Below are positions 54,501-59,814 of a DNA stretch of 64,000 bases, one piece after another. This stretch comes from Phoebastria nigripes (taxonomy: Eukaryota > Chordata > Aves > Procellariiformes > Diomedeidae). The stretch is taken from the NCBI GenBank assembly GCA_035582835.1, contig JAYKAV010002790.1, forward strand, positions 662,755 to 726,754, read 5' to 3'. Both the position numbers and the translations under genes were made by a program. The notes below the pieces were generated by a model. The model saw nothing but the letters and a program-made list of their open reading frames with translations, did not search any database and was not told the origin of the DNA. Each line of letters starts with the position of its first letter. Position 1 is the stretch's first letter.

Positions 54501-56456
54501 TGTTAGTTGAAATCTAAATCGTTCTTTCTAGAAGCATAAAATCAAATCAGAAAGTCTTGAAATACTGCAACAAAACTTGTTAAATGAGTTAATACTATTT
54601 TTCCTAGAGGTGAAAAAAAAGTATTTAAACCATAATTTAATTGTTTAAAAAAAAAAAAAAGTTAAAGATCATTTGGTTTGACTTCAGCATGCAAAAATGT
54701 TTTGGCCTTCACTCAAATTTTTGTAGAGTATACAATTCAGCATGAGATCGACATGTCCATTAAGTGTCTAGACTGAACTAGGTGGCTGATGTCCCATTAT
54801 GAGCAAAAGAGATGTAGTCAGTGCGGTCACTTGAGTCTAGAGAGCTGTTCAGCTGACTGTTTGTGGGTGTTTACTTTAGGATGAGCTGATTTGTTCTTAC
54901 AGCTGTACTGCCTTTTGATGATTTACATTACATCATGGTTTTTTACAAGATTTTTGCAATAATGAGAGCAAAGACACCTAATCTTCAGGTGTCTGCATCT
55001 AAAACTTGAACTTCCATCAAAGGAAAGTTCTGCTGGTGGAATCATACTGGCTGGCTACACCAGCCAAGCACTTCCAGAACTGACCACAGCTTGTGTTTCC
55101 AAAATTCTCCGGCTTTGTCTGCTGAACTCCCAACACCTTCCCTGTGAAGCAAAGTATATTGTTAAAAACCAATTCACCAGCACAACTCTGTTGATGACTG
55201 TGATGCCAGCACTGTTAAGAGAGTTTTAATTTCACACTCGAGCTGTGAAAAGGTTGTAATTTTATAACCTGCCTGGAAACTCTGAAATATGTTTGAAAAG
55301 TCTCAATTTTATGAAATATTAACACGTAGTAACATTGAGTAGTGAGTATTGTTCGTAGTCATGCCTGTGAGTAGGTGTTCAGTGTCCATGCAAAGAAATG
55401 ACACCTCTTTATAAACTTTGGTATTTATGTAATAATGATAGAAAACCTTACTATTCCGTTTTTGCTGCTTTGCAAATGCCTCCAGTTGGAGAATCAGCAT
55501 CTGGGAAGGCATCAAGAAGTCTTGCCCAGCATATTCCAGGGCCTGGGGGTATTGAAGGTGTCAAAGGAGCAGCTTCTGGTGTAGTTGGTGAACTAGCACG
55601 AGCCCGGTTGGCACTAGATGAAAGAGGACAGAAACTAGGAGAACTGGAAGAAAAAACTGCAGCTATGCTTTACAGTGCTGATTCTTTCTCTAAACACGCT
55701 CATGAGGTGAGTCCATTGCAAGTTAAACTGAGAGCATTAAACTGATTCTCTATCAAATAAATGCAAGTTTTGCAAGTAATTGACTTCTGCAAAGGCATGT
55801 TAGAGGTATCTAAAGGGAATGCAATATCATTGATAAAGGTCACTTCACTTTTNTCTATCAATCATTACTCCTAATAATTAAGTATTAATGTAAGCAGCTT
55901 GTCTTATGGCACGTTGGTCTAGAGTATATCCTCTGCCTGAGTGGCATGTAGACTTCCAAAAGTGTGGCTCGGTTCCCATTACTTAAAAGAATTTGTCACT
56001 GAATTGGATAAGAGTAATGCTCTGTGTGAGATTCCTGTNGTTAAGAAAGATCCAGTTGTTGGATTCATGGTGTTTGCATACAAGCTAATTTTTTTCCTCA
56101 GTAACTACATAGGGTGGCTGTTCTCTTCCATGTTCATGCAGATCTCTTCCATCCCCTAAATTCTTGTGCAACCTTCCCATTCTCCCAAAAATGTCTTTTT
56201 CTGTCTGAGGCTAGATCATCAGCAGTGATGCTACCATTAGAAAATTCATCGTGCTAAACCCTCACTGTTCAGCAATGTTGTTGTTGCAGTTTTCAGAAGC
56301 CTTGCTAATGTCCCTCTTTCTCATGCTGCTTTGTAAGCACATAATTCGTTTGTGTCATTGTACTTTTTGGTACATTATAGAAACAGTAATTAGAAATTGT
56401 TTTTTGTTTTTTAGATGATGTTGAAGTACAAAGACAAGAAGTGGTACCAATTCTGA
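4209..56456 (+). CDS. STXBP5: STXBP5 / tomosyn-1, 3' three-quarters of the gene (21 coding exons, N-terminus outside window)
   Basis: Spliced coding segments W1-W21 join in one continuous frame of 2742 nt (913 residues plus stop), which closely follows vertebrate tomosyn-1. Family knowledge: tomosyn is a cytosolic Lgl/Sro7-family protein with two WD40 beta-propellers, a variable linker and a C-terminal R-SNARE. It binds syntaxin and SNAP-25 and blocks VAMP entry, so restraining vesicle priming. Seen here: propeller motifs such as SHSDGTLTIWNV and HADGSIKFWDAS, a linker with GLCDINEG...PEDRCKSPTSG, and a SNARE motif with central LDERGQKL ending in KYKDKKWYQF with no membrane span. The linker wording fits STXBP5 rather than the paralogue STXBP5L. 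About 240 N-terminal residues are missing on the left, because no exon precedes 4209. All 20 introns are GT-AG. No N base lies in an exon. Confidence 0.96.
4333..5922 (+). other. STXBP5: STXBP5 intron 1 (1590 nt)
   Basis: GTAAGA...CACTTTAG. It holds the A/C-rich tandem repeat at 5576-5724 and nothing else recognisable. Confidence 0.9.
5576..5724 (+). repeat. A/C-rich tandem repeat, unit about 16-18 nt
   Basis: Units of the form ACCCACCCAAACAAAAAA follow each other 4-5 times with varying A-run lengths, then end in a C7-T-C6-A9 stretch. The minus strand reads as GGGTGGG blocks separated by T-runs. Intron 1. Confidence 0.9.
5923..6001 (+). CDS. STXBP5: STXBP5 exon W2
   Basis: 79 nt, acceptor CACTTTAG, donor GTAAGA. 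It completes a Gly codon and encodes KQLKDGKKPEPC then KPILKVEYKTTRAG. It lies in the Lgl-family conserved stretch between propeller blades. It exits with two bases (gg). Confidence 0.94.
6713..6735 (+). repeat. C23 homopolymer
   Basis: 23 consecutive C after GTGCCCCG, in intron 2. Length is uncertain, as for any homopolymer. Confidence 0.9.
7466..7492 (+). repeat. A/C-rich low-complexity tract
   Basis: AAACCAAAACCACAAAAAAA then CCC, preceded by a G-rich stretch (GGGGGAGGGGGG). It is similar in wording to tracts at 5576, 7863 and 21688. Confidence 0.75.
7863..7912 (+). repeat. A/C-rich low-complexity tract
   Basis: AAAACCAAACCAAAAAACCC followed by ACAAAAGAAAACAAACCCC. Same A/C-only pattern and orientation as the tracts at 5576 and 21688. 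Confidence 0.75.
8040..8300 (-). mobile_element. Possible very old CR1-type relic
   Basis: GAGAAAAGGTGTCCAGAACC near 8187 followed by ACACAGAAGGAAGG and CCTCTAGTAGGGCC resembles the minus-strand CR1 segment around GTGGTGCCCAGAACTG...ACTCCAG. Only short blocks match, so this is tentative. Confidence 0.35.
10505..10590 (+). mobile_element. CR1/L3-like LINE 3'-end relic
   Basis: CGGCTATTGTTGGAGGCAGT and the following AACTCGGTAGACCCATGGTC and TTATGGCCATTCC match the widespread sauropsid CR1 tail of the form CACTGTTGGAGACAGGATAC...GGTCTGACCCAGTATGGC. It is old, judging from the mismatches. It lies in intron 2. Confidence 0.6.
12133..12287 (+). CDS. STXBP5: STXBP5 exon W3
   Basis: 155 nt, acceptor TTATTCCAG, donor GTAGGC. 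It encodes EPFIILSGGLSYDTVGRR, then LTVMHGKSTAVLEMDYS and TLCETPYPN. This is one of the most conserved parts of the Lgl/tomosyn family. The exon enters needing one base and exits with one base. Confidence 0.96.
12288..13369 (+). other. STXBP5: STXBP5 intron 3 (1082 nt)
   Basis: GTAGGC...TTGTCAG. AT-rich; I see no repeat or signal of note. Confidence 0.9.
13370..13442 (+). CDS. STXBP5: STXBP5 exon W4
   Basis: 73 nt, acceptor TTGTTGTCAG, donor GTAAGA. It encodes DFQEPYAVVVLLEKD then LVLIDLAQNG, a hydrophobic beta-strand pattern typical of a propeller blade. It exits with gg, completed by the first base of W5. Confidence 0.95.
13443..15640 (+). other. STXBP5: STXBP5 intron 4 (2198 nt)
   Basis: GTAAGA...CATTAAAG. 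It holds the A11-G15 tract at 14933-14958; otherwise plain AT-rich sequence. Confidence 0.9.
14933..14958 (+). repeat. A11-G15 homopolymer pair
   Basis: A-run 14933-14943 passes directly into a G-run 14944-14958, in intron 4. Confidence 0.9.
15641..15788 (+). CDS. STXBP5: STXBP5 exon W5
   Basis: 148 nt. It encodes YPIFENPYPLTIHESPVT, then EYFADCPVDLIPALYS and GARQKRQGYSKK. The donor consistent with the family is GTACAA after AAG AAG. A stronger-looking GTAAGA lies 8 nt upstream at 15781, and using it would shift the frame (see findings). Exit phase 0. Confidence 0.93.
15789..16210 (+). other. STXBP5: STXBP5 intron 5 (422 nt)
   Basis: GTACAA...CTTCCAG. About a third of it is the antisense CR1 3'-end relic at 15846-15990. 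Confidence 0.9.
15846..15990 (-). mobile_element. CR1/L3-like LINE 3'-end relic, antisense
   Basis: CATAAGAGTGGCCATACTAA, then TCTGTCTGACTCATTATCCT and GTCTTTGACAGTGGCTAATA match the reverse complement of the same CR1 tail seen at 10505-10590. It begins about 60 bases after the W5 donor, in the short intron 5. Confidence 0.7.
16211..16278 (+). CDS. STXBP5: STXBP5 exon W6
   Basis: 68 nt, acceptor AATCTTCCAG, donor GTAAGT. It encodes EWPISGGNWGLITQSYPE then IIITG. The Gly codon that starts the GHADGS blade motif is split over this junction. Confidence 0.95.
16279..17361 (+). other. STXBP5: STXBP5 intron 6 (1083 nt)
   Basis: GTAAGT...TTTCATAG. Nothing recognisable inside. Confidence 0.9.
17362..17402 (+). 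CDS. STXBP5: STXBP5 exon W7 (short, 41 nt)
   Basis: Acceptor TTTCATAG, donor GTAAGT. It encodes HADGSIKFWDASA, a classical WD40 blade signature with GH..D...FWD. The exon is too short for simple ORF scans and is found only through its splice sites and family sequence. It exits with one base (a) of an Ile codon. Confidence 0.95.
18110..19165 (+). mobile_element. Decayed CR1-type LINE (RT to C-terminal part of ORF2), sense to the gene
   Basis: About 1 kb inside intron 7 follows the order of a CR1 ORF2 at nucleotide level: GAAGCAATCTTGGAATCATT and TGGAAGACTGGTGAGATTCC near 18120-18182, CAGCATGGATCTGTCAAAAG at 18374, CTGTATCTTGATTTTA near 18468 (Y-L-D-F), a degenerate F-A-D-D-T region near 18660-18680, and AAGAAGAATGTGGACTGATC and GGAGGAACTGGGGCTGTTAA near 18976-19060. 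Stops and indels are frequent, and a G12 tract lies within it. It cannot encode protein. Confidence 0.8.
18315..18332 (+). repeat. G12-A6 tract inside CR1 relic
   Basis: G-run 18315-18326, preceded by an N at 18314, followed by six A and CCCC. It probably expanded after insertion of the LINE. Confidence 0.85.
19499..19719 (+). CDS. STXBP5: STXBP5 exon W8
   Basis: 221 nt, acceptor TTCTTCCTAG, donor GTAATT. It encodes ITLQVLYKLKTAKVFEKS, DEDPYAIQIISWCPESRM and CIAGVSAHVIIYRFSKQE. It carries the acidic loop of the second propeller and another W-containing blade. Exit phase 0 after VIP. Confidence 0.96.
19720..21274 (+). other. STXBP5: STXBP5 intron 8 (1555 nt)
   Basis: GTAATT...ATTTGCAG. No recognisable element. 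Confidence 0.9.
21275..21453 (+). CDS. STXBP5: STXBP5 exon W9 (Pro/Ser-rich loop)
   Basis: 179 nt, acceptor CAATTTGCAG, donor GTAAGT. It starts with MLEVRLLYEINDVESPDG, then a Pro-rich segment (PPLPTPGTGSNPQ) and a Ser run (STSSSSSDGLRDNVPC). This low-complexity loop within the propeller region looks more divergent from mammals than its neighbours (from memory of the mammalian protein). Confidence 0.95.
21666..21721 (+). repeat. A22 run passing into A/C-rich tract
   Basis: 22 A, then CCCAAAACAAACAAACAAAA and AAACCAAAAAACCC. It could be a decayed poly(A)-type tail, but no retrocopy body is visible upstream. Confidence 0.85.
22527..22550 (+). repeat. A24 homopolymer
   Basis: 24 consecutive A after GTGTCTTTCT, in intron 9. 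Confidence 0.9.
23354..23479 (+). CDS. STXBP5: STXBP5 exon W10
   Basis: 126 nt, acceptor TACTTTGCAG, donor GTAAGT. It encodes VKNSPLKQSPGYQIELV, then QLVWVSGEPPQQITSLA and NSAYGL. Propeller blade. It enters with one base and exits with two. Confidence 0.95.
23480..23969 (+). other. STXBP5: STXBP5 intron 10 (490 nt)
   Basis: GTAAGT...TTTCCAG. Nothing recognisable. Confidence 0.9.
23970..24121 (+). CDS. STXBP5: STXBP5 exon W11
   Basis: 152 nt, acceptor TTTTTCCAG, donor GTGAGT. It encodes VVFGNCNGIAMVDYLQ, then LGTIELYGSNDPYRRE and a basic, Pro-rich run (PRSPRKTRQPSG). It ends the constant region before the hypervariable linker and exits with one base (g), the phase shared by all the following cassette exons. 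Confidence 0.96.
24780..25042 (+). other. Candidate alternative exon of STXBP5 (possible terminal exon)
   Basis: A possible acceptor TGTTCCTTTGCAG ends at 24779. Joined to W11, which leaves one base, the frame stays open: AEEESGFSVKMPIFLLPKG, then KFSIFKLFSPPCYIVDTF, LIWKTAEDKMIHNVAAAP and more, to a TAA at 25019-25021. AATAAA follows at 25031-25036, and a CAG|GTAAGT donor at 25042/25043. The tail resembles no protein I know. It could be a chance ORF, since ORFs of this size are common in this window. Prediction only. Confidence 0.25.
26525..26595 (+). repeat. A18 run and nearby C8-G-C5 run
   Basis: A-run 26525-26542 and a C-rich run 26582-26595 interrupted by a single G, in intron 11. Confidence 0.85.
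27490..27514 (+). repeat. A25 homopolymer
   Basis: 25 consecutive A after TGTATTTTT, in intron 11. Confidence 0.9.
28306..28316 (+). repeat. G11 homopolymer
   Basis: 11 consecutive G after ATAGT, in intron 11. Confidence 0.85.
31923..31988 (+). CDS. STXBP5: STXBP5 exon W12, linker cassette 1 (66 nt)
   Basis: Acceptor GTGTTCCAG, donor GTAATC. It encodes AGLCDINEGTMVPEDRC then KSPTS. Both flanks are phase 1 and the length is a multiple of three, so it can be skipped in frame. It sits at the end of a 7.8 kb intron. The weak donor fits regulated inclusion. Confidence 0.93.
31989..35680 (+). other. STXBP5: STXBP5 intron 12 (3692 nt)
   Basis: GTAATC...CTCATAG, between linker cassettes 1 and 2. 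It contains paired inverted ATTGT/ACAAT sites at 35272-35307 about 0.4 kb before W13. Confidence 0.9.
35681..35740 (+). CDS. STXBP5: STXBP5 exon W13, linker cassette 2 (60 nt)
   Basis: Acceptor TCACTCATAG, donor GTACAG (weak). It encodes GSGSPNNSDDDQKMNNFIEK. Phase 1 on both sides. It is followed by only 94 nt of intron before W14, and together the pair adds 36 residues, which matches the known 36-residue difference between tomosyn isoforms as I recall it. Confidence 0.92.
35741..35834 (+). other. STXBP5: STXBP5 intron 13, only 94 nt
   Basis: GTACAG...TTTACAG. Dense in T and C, with additional internal AGs after pyrimidine runs (CTATAG, CTTCAG). It is very short compared with the kilobase introns on either side of this exon pair. 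Confidence 0.92.
35835..35882 (+). CDS. STXBP5: STXBP5 exon W14, linker cassette 3 (48 nt)
   Basis: Acceptor TATTTACAG, donor GTAGGA (weak). It encodes VKTKSRKFSKMVANDI, a basic segment with an RKFS motif that looks like a basophilic kinase site. Phase 1 on both sides; it is followed by a 7.2 kb intron. Confidence 0.92.
35883..43094 (+). other. STXBP5: STXBP5 intron 14 (7212 nt)
   Basis: GTAGGA...TTTTCAG. A large intron between cassettes 3 and 4. A relatively GC-rich patch lies at about 40290-40560 (with a CACCACCACCACC run near 40420). No exon or identifiable transposon was seen. Confidence 0.88.
43095..43145 (+). CDS. STXBP5: STXBP5 exon W15, linker cassette 4 (51 nt)
   Basis: Acceptor CACTTTTCAG, donor GTAAGT. 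It encodes AKMSRKLSLPTELKPDL, again with an RKxS motif. Phase 1 on both sides and 17 codons long. Its strong donor contrasts with W12-W14, suggesting it is included more often. Confidence 0.93.
44105..45130 (-). mobile_element. Ancient CR1-type LINE relic, antisense
   Basis: It starts with AGTTGGAAAGAACCCTCAGA (compare the avian CR1 end TTGGAAGGGACC) and continues with TTTCCTGTTATTTAATC, GTTATCATATCTCTAATCTT near 44391, AGGTTATGTTGTCTAAATCT near 44485, and TGTGCCCAGAACTAGAGGGA near 44564. These fall in the order found in minus-strand CR1. It is heavily diverged. The right boundary is uncertain. Confidence 0.6.
44440..44456 (+). repeat. T17 homopolymer inside CR1 relic
   Basis: 17 consecutive T following an N at 44439. 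Confidence 0.85.
45180..45930. repeat. Pyrimidine-rich block, possible unrecognised LINE relic
   Basis: The + strand is persistently C/T-rich here (many TTCTTCC, CTCTCC and TTTCTCTCC runs), immediately beyond the CR1 relic at 44105-45130. The composition resembles the antisense strand of old LINEs, but no family could be named. Confidence 0.3.
47370..47609 (+). CDS. STXBP5: STXBP5 exon W16
   Basis: 240 nt, acceptor TTATTTTCAG, donor GTATGT. It encodes a Ser/Arg-rich patch (DNSFSRSRSSSVTSIDKE), then REAISALHFCETFTRK, CLWVGTTLGTVLVIVLN and PPGGEQRLLQPVIVSPSG. The patch is a likely phosphorylation region by composition. The rest returns to propeller structure. Phase 1 on both sides. Confidence 0.95.
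47610..49092 (+). other. STXBP5: STXBP5 intron 16 (1483 nt)
   Basis: GTATGT...TTCCTAG. No recognisable element. Confidence 0.9.
49093..49462 (+). CDS. STXBP5: STXBP5 exon W17 (largest coding exon, 370 nt)
   Basis: Acceptor TTTTTCCTAG, donor GTAAGA. It encodes TILRLKGAILRMAFLD, a charged Lys/Asp/Glu run, KKRRPVSVSPSSSQEIS, SEKQAKVISLPSQN and RGDIVSLSNSICLACFC. The KKRRPVS segment is a basophilic-kinase-type consensus. It exits with ag, completed as Ser by W18. Confidence 0.96.
49463..52050 (+). other. STXBP5: STXBP5 intron 17 (2588 nt)
   Basis: GTAAGA...CTTAAG. No recognisable element. Confidence 0.9.
52051..52216 (+). CDS. STXBP5: STXBP5 exon W18
   Basis: 166 nt, acceptor TTTTCTTAAG, donor GTAATG. 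It encodes LPSLRPLLDVYYLPLTN, then RIARTFCFTNNGQALYLV and SPTEIQRLTYSQETCENLQ, the last propeller blades. Exit phase 0. Confidence 0.96.
52217..53038 (+). other. STXBP5: STXBP5 intron 18 (822 nt)
   Basis: GTAATG...TGCAAAG. Two N bases; nothing else of note. Confidence 0.9.
53039..53150 (+). CDS. STXBP5: STXBP5 exon W19 (linker to SNARE tail)
   Basis: 112 nt, acceptor ATTGCAAAG, donor GTAAGT. It encodes EMLGELFTPVETPEAPN, then RGFFKGLFGGGAQSLDRE and EL. This Gly/Phe-rich tail segment between the propeller and the SNARE motif is characteristic of Lgl/Sro7/tomosyn proteins. It exits with one base (t). Confidence 0.96.
53151..55485 (+). other. STXBP5: STXBP5 intron 19 (2335 nt)
   Basis: GTAAGT...CCTCCAG. 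A T14 run at 53701; nothing else recognisable. Confidence 0.9.
55486..55706 (+). CDS. STXBP5: STXBP5 exon W20 (R-SNARE motif)
   Basis: 221 nt, acceptor TGCCTCCAG, donor GTGAGT. It encodes FGESASGKASRSLAQHIP, then the VAMP-like coiled coil: GIEGVKGAASGVVGELAR, ARLALDERGQKLGELEEK and TAAMLYSADSFSKHAHE. The zero-layer Arg that defines an R-SNARE is the AGA codon at 55623-55625 in DERGQKL, matching ERDQKL of VAMP2. Exit phase 0. Confidence 0.97.
55707..55761 (+). other. Candidate intronic poly(A) region after W20
   Basis: Reading through the W20 donor gives VSPLQVKLRALN and TGA at 55743-55745, and AATAAA at 55756-55761. If used, it would replace MMLKYKDKKWYQF with 12 unrelated residues while keeping the SNARE core up to SKHAHE. 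Prediction only. Confidence 0.25.
55707..56414 (+). other. STXBP5: STXBP5 intron 20 (708 nt)
   Basis: GTGAGT...TTTTTTAG. It starts with a short in-frame extension, stop and AATAAA (see 55707-55761). Confidence 0.9.
56415..56456 (+). CDS. STXBP5: STXBP5 exon W21, terminal coding exon with stop
   Basis: Acceptor GTTTTTTAG. The 14 codons read MMLKYKDKKWYQF and then TGA at 56454-56456. This is the conserved extreme C-terminus of tomosyn, with no transmembrane segment, unlike VAMPs. The exon continues into the 3' UTR. Confidence 0.96.
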   Translation: MMLKYKDKKWYQF

Positions 56457-59388
56457 TGACGCTCATCAATTACATCTGTTTAATTTTGTCCTGATGAAAA
56501 AAATNTTGGTTTTTCATTAATTTTGGCAGGACCATTGAAATTTAAAGGAGTATTCAGCATTGGATACTGTTGTTTCCTAGCACAAATCACACACTGTTTT
56601 ACCTCAGTTGTGGCTTTAACTGAGGAGCTTTATATTTAAAAGAAACACACACAAAAACCAAACTTGAGTGTTTCTTAGCTGTTGGTTAGCTGAGAGTTGG
56701 AACAGAGAAGGTAACTAGAACATGTGGAAAAGAGAGTAAAGGGAAGATGTAGCGTGAGATGGGCAGGGGCAATGCAGGGTCAATCCTGTGTTAATATTTC
56801 ATATGCCAAAAGTTTTTGTGCTATTGTAATTGCTGCCAGTGTTACACCCTCCTGTGAGGAGAGGCAATAAATCAGGGGTCCAAGAGCTGGAATAAAGTTT
56901 GTCTTGCTGGACAGTAGCTGACTTACACTTACCCTCTCTAGGACTCACTATATTTACCGTTATTGTTGAAGAAGAGTTGAAGTTTGCTGTCACTTCTGTC
57001 ATCGGAAAAGCTGGAAGCTTGGAAGATTTCATGTTGAAAATTGTATACATAGTTGACCTGTGCATAGTCTTTACTTGGACCCCTGATCTAGTATTCTTGT
57101 ATTCACACAATATTCTGTGAAGTGCAAAACAAGAGAATACACAATTTTTGCATTAAAAAAGTCAAGTGAATAATATGACTGGAATGTGTCATGCTGGGAG
57201 TTTTCATTTGTGTTATGGCCGTGCAATGTGAAATGTGGTAACATCTTCATTGTGGTAAGAATACTTCAACTTCTGTTCAGTTAAATACTATTTTTTGCCA
57301 AAAATAGTTATTGGTTCAGTTTGTGTAACATTTAGAATTGGCTGTGGGTTCCATTCATGCAGTGAATTTTTATAAATGTTTAACAGAATGTATCTTTACA
57401 GCCATTAATTAAAATAGCTGAGATAGTTTTGCTCAAAACTTAAGTTCTAGATGCCCCTTTAGTCCTTTACTATGAAATCAGATAATCTTGGACTCAGGTT
57501 TTCAAACAGTTTTACACTCCGTGGAGGTGCTGATGCATGAATTAATGGCAAGCATCTAATATTTAATAATTGTCAGTATATTGTTAGCAAATGTCTAAAT
57601 CCTGCTAGTAGAGCTATTTTACAAGTACCTGTCTTGGCCCCACCCAACACTAAAGGCAGTTGGCCTAAAGTTTGGATTTAGTCTCTAAAGCAGTGTTTTC
57701 AATGTGAGCAGTGGTAAATGTCCACTAAAACTTCACTTCAGGAATTGGTGAAATGATGTTCAGTTTGGGTGAGGTAAATAATATAGCTGAGCTAACTTGT
57801 TAATGGCTGCTGCACTAAAGCTGTAACAGTAGGAATGACCAGAGCTCTTTCAAAAAGAGAAGATTCCTTAAAATAAATGTTTGCATTTCAAAAATTTATT
57901 TAGACTTTTTTCCTCAAAGCAGGAATAGTTACTGACTGGTTTTGTTTTGTAAAAGCGAGTACTTAGAAGCTGATATGTCTACCTTGTCTGAAATTAATCA
58001 TTTGGGTTTGCTTCTCCAAGCATCACATTCTGTGTGGTTTTTTCACACACTTTCCGAATGTTCCCAAAGCAAAACCTTGATTATATTTGTATTGTAAAGT
58101 GATGTTGCAGGTACATAGATAAGGCAGCCTTACAAAACACTTAAAGGATGCAAAATATTGAAGTTACTGATGGTTCTTAATTCATTTTCCAAATGAAAGG
58201 CAAATATGTTTAGGCTTTGTAGCACAAGTTGATAAATTTTCTGATTTTATGTATAGTAACATCTAATTAAAAAAGACAAGTGAATTCTGTTGCCAGTACA
58301 AGGGCATGCCGTACCATGTCCACTGTTCAAAGAACTTAACAAATGAGAACATGGCAATTTGAACGAGCAGCATTATGATTTCCGGATGGCTCTGTCCCAT
58401 ACCTACTGAGGCAATGTTAACTTCAGTTACTTAACTCAGCTTGCCANGCAGTTTTTGCCTCTGCATGTTAGTTAATTTCTTTTTAGTGTCTAATTAATGC
58501 ATATTTAAATTAACACCATTTTATTAAAAATCCAGGTAGAAGAAAACTAGATAAACTACTATCCATACCATTTGCAAAAATAAAACACCCTAGCTGACAC
58601 TTGTCCCCTTCCTTGTCTCACATTTATAAATTGAGATGACTGATTATTTGACCTGGTGAAGATGAACTCGATTTCAGAGCAACAGAATCCTCGGAAATTA
58701 GTCTGGTCAGGCTCTGGGGGAGAGGATGGCAAAAGTACTCTTCAGCAAATCGTGGTATCAGTTCAATGGAAGATGACCTTGGCTTGAAAGGAAAGTGTAC
58801 TTAACTTTTCCATCAAGAAGCATTTGACAACCACCAGCAAGCAAAAAAACAAGAGGCAATGAGAGACCATCTGCCAGTACAAGAAGAGTAGTGGCTTACT
58901 TGGTATTATAGAATTTATCATAGTTGAATCTTTTTTCTGTTGCATATGTTCAGAGCATGCTTCTAGATTTGAAAACTATTGAAATGCTCATGAGATGAAT
59001 ACACAAATGGTTCTTGGTCAATAAAAGGGGCTATATACAGTTTTAGTCTAAAACGTTCTTTTTCCTTCTCTGTGGAAGGAAGTTGATCGTACACGCATCA
59101 TTGCATCTTACTCTGCTATTGGTGGTGCACCTTTTGTACAGCAAAGTATATAGAAATCCTTGGAGGGAAGCACCCCAGTTTTTTCGCTAGCATTTTAGTT
59201 GTGTGAAACTTTTTTAGTCTGGAAAACTATAAAATACAATTGAGCTATTACTTTTTTTTTTGATGGAAGTGTAAGAAACTGCTGCTACCTATCTGTTTAT
59301 ATGTAGTGTGTCTCATTAGGAACTATAAACTGAAGAAGCTTTTCTTTACCGTAGTCCTGCCAAATTGTAACTTTTGAATGTTGATATG

Positions 59389-59396
59389 TGTAAATA
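59389..59396 (+). promoter_or_regulatory. Pumilio-type motif TGTAAATA in 3' UTR
   Basis: Exact match to the Pumilio consensus TGTANATA on the transcript strand, 420 nt before the main poly(A) signal. Confidence 0.4.
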
Positions 59397-59591
59397 TGCG
59401 TGTATTCCAAATAAGTCTGAAAGTGTTACACCACGGGCATCTCCAGTGATTTGTTCTTCAGCAAAGAATATAGTAATATATAGCTGTGTTCCTTGTCTGT
59501 CTTTATGCAAAGATTTTTGCCTGAGGTGGTGCTTGCATGGCAGGTGATGTCAGAAAGCTACATCCAAAGGAGGATTTTTGGAAACAAGTTC

Positions 59592-59666
59592 ATTTCCTTT
59601 TTTACCTTTTTGTTTTCCTTTTCTCTTCTCTCTTTTTTTTTTTTTTTTTTTTTNTTTTTTTCTTCT
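59592..59666 (+). repeat. Polypyrimidine tract with T-run, in 3' UTR
   Basis: Almost only C/T from 59592 on, ending in a run of about 28 T (59633-59661, N at 59654) about 150 nt before the candidate main poly(A) signal. It would read as a U-rich tract in the mRNA. Confidence 0.8.
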
Positions 59667-59787
59667 TAATTAATGGCACTGATCTTACCTGAACTTTTAA
59701 ACTTGAATTTTTCCTGCACTTTAATTCAATCATGGTATTTTATTCCTTAATTTTGTTTCTACATTTGTGCGGTTCAGGTTCATTATT

Positions 59788-59795
59788 TGTATATA
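59788..59795 (+). promoter_or_regulatory. Pumilio-type motif TGTATATA next to the poly(A) signal
   Basis: Exact TGTANATA match 14 nt before AATAAA at 59809. Further exact matches lie at 59895-59902 and 61935-61942, in the possible longer UTR. Confidence 0.45.
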
Positions 59796-59808
59796 AACAC
59801 ACACATTC

Positions 59809-59814
59809 AATAAA
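59809..59814 (+). terminator. STXBP5: Candidate poly(A) signal AATAAA (main)
   Basis: Canonical hexamer about 3.35 kb after the stop, followed by a T/G-rich stretch (AATGTGTGTTTTC near 59870). It is the best of several hexamers by context. A distal alternative lies at 62063-62068. Confidence 0.45.

Noticed and set aside
4209..56456. Identity as STXBP5L (tomosyn-2) or as a processed pseudogene
   Set aside because: The linker wording GLCDINEG and PEDRCKSPTSG fits STXBP5. The coding parts are split by 20 GT-AG introns with no frameshift or stop, so it is not a retrocopy.
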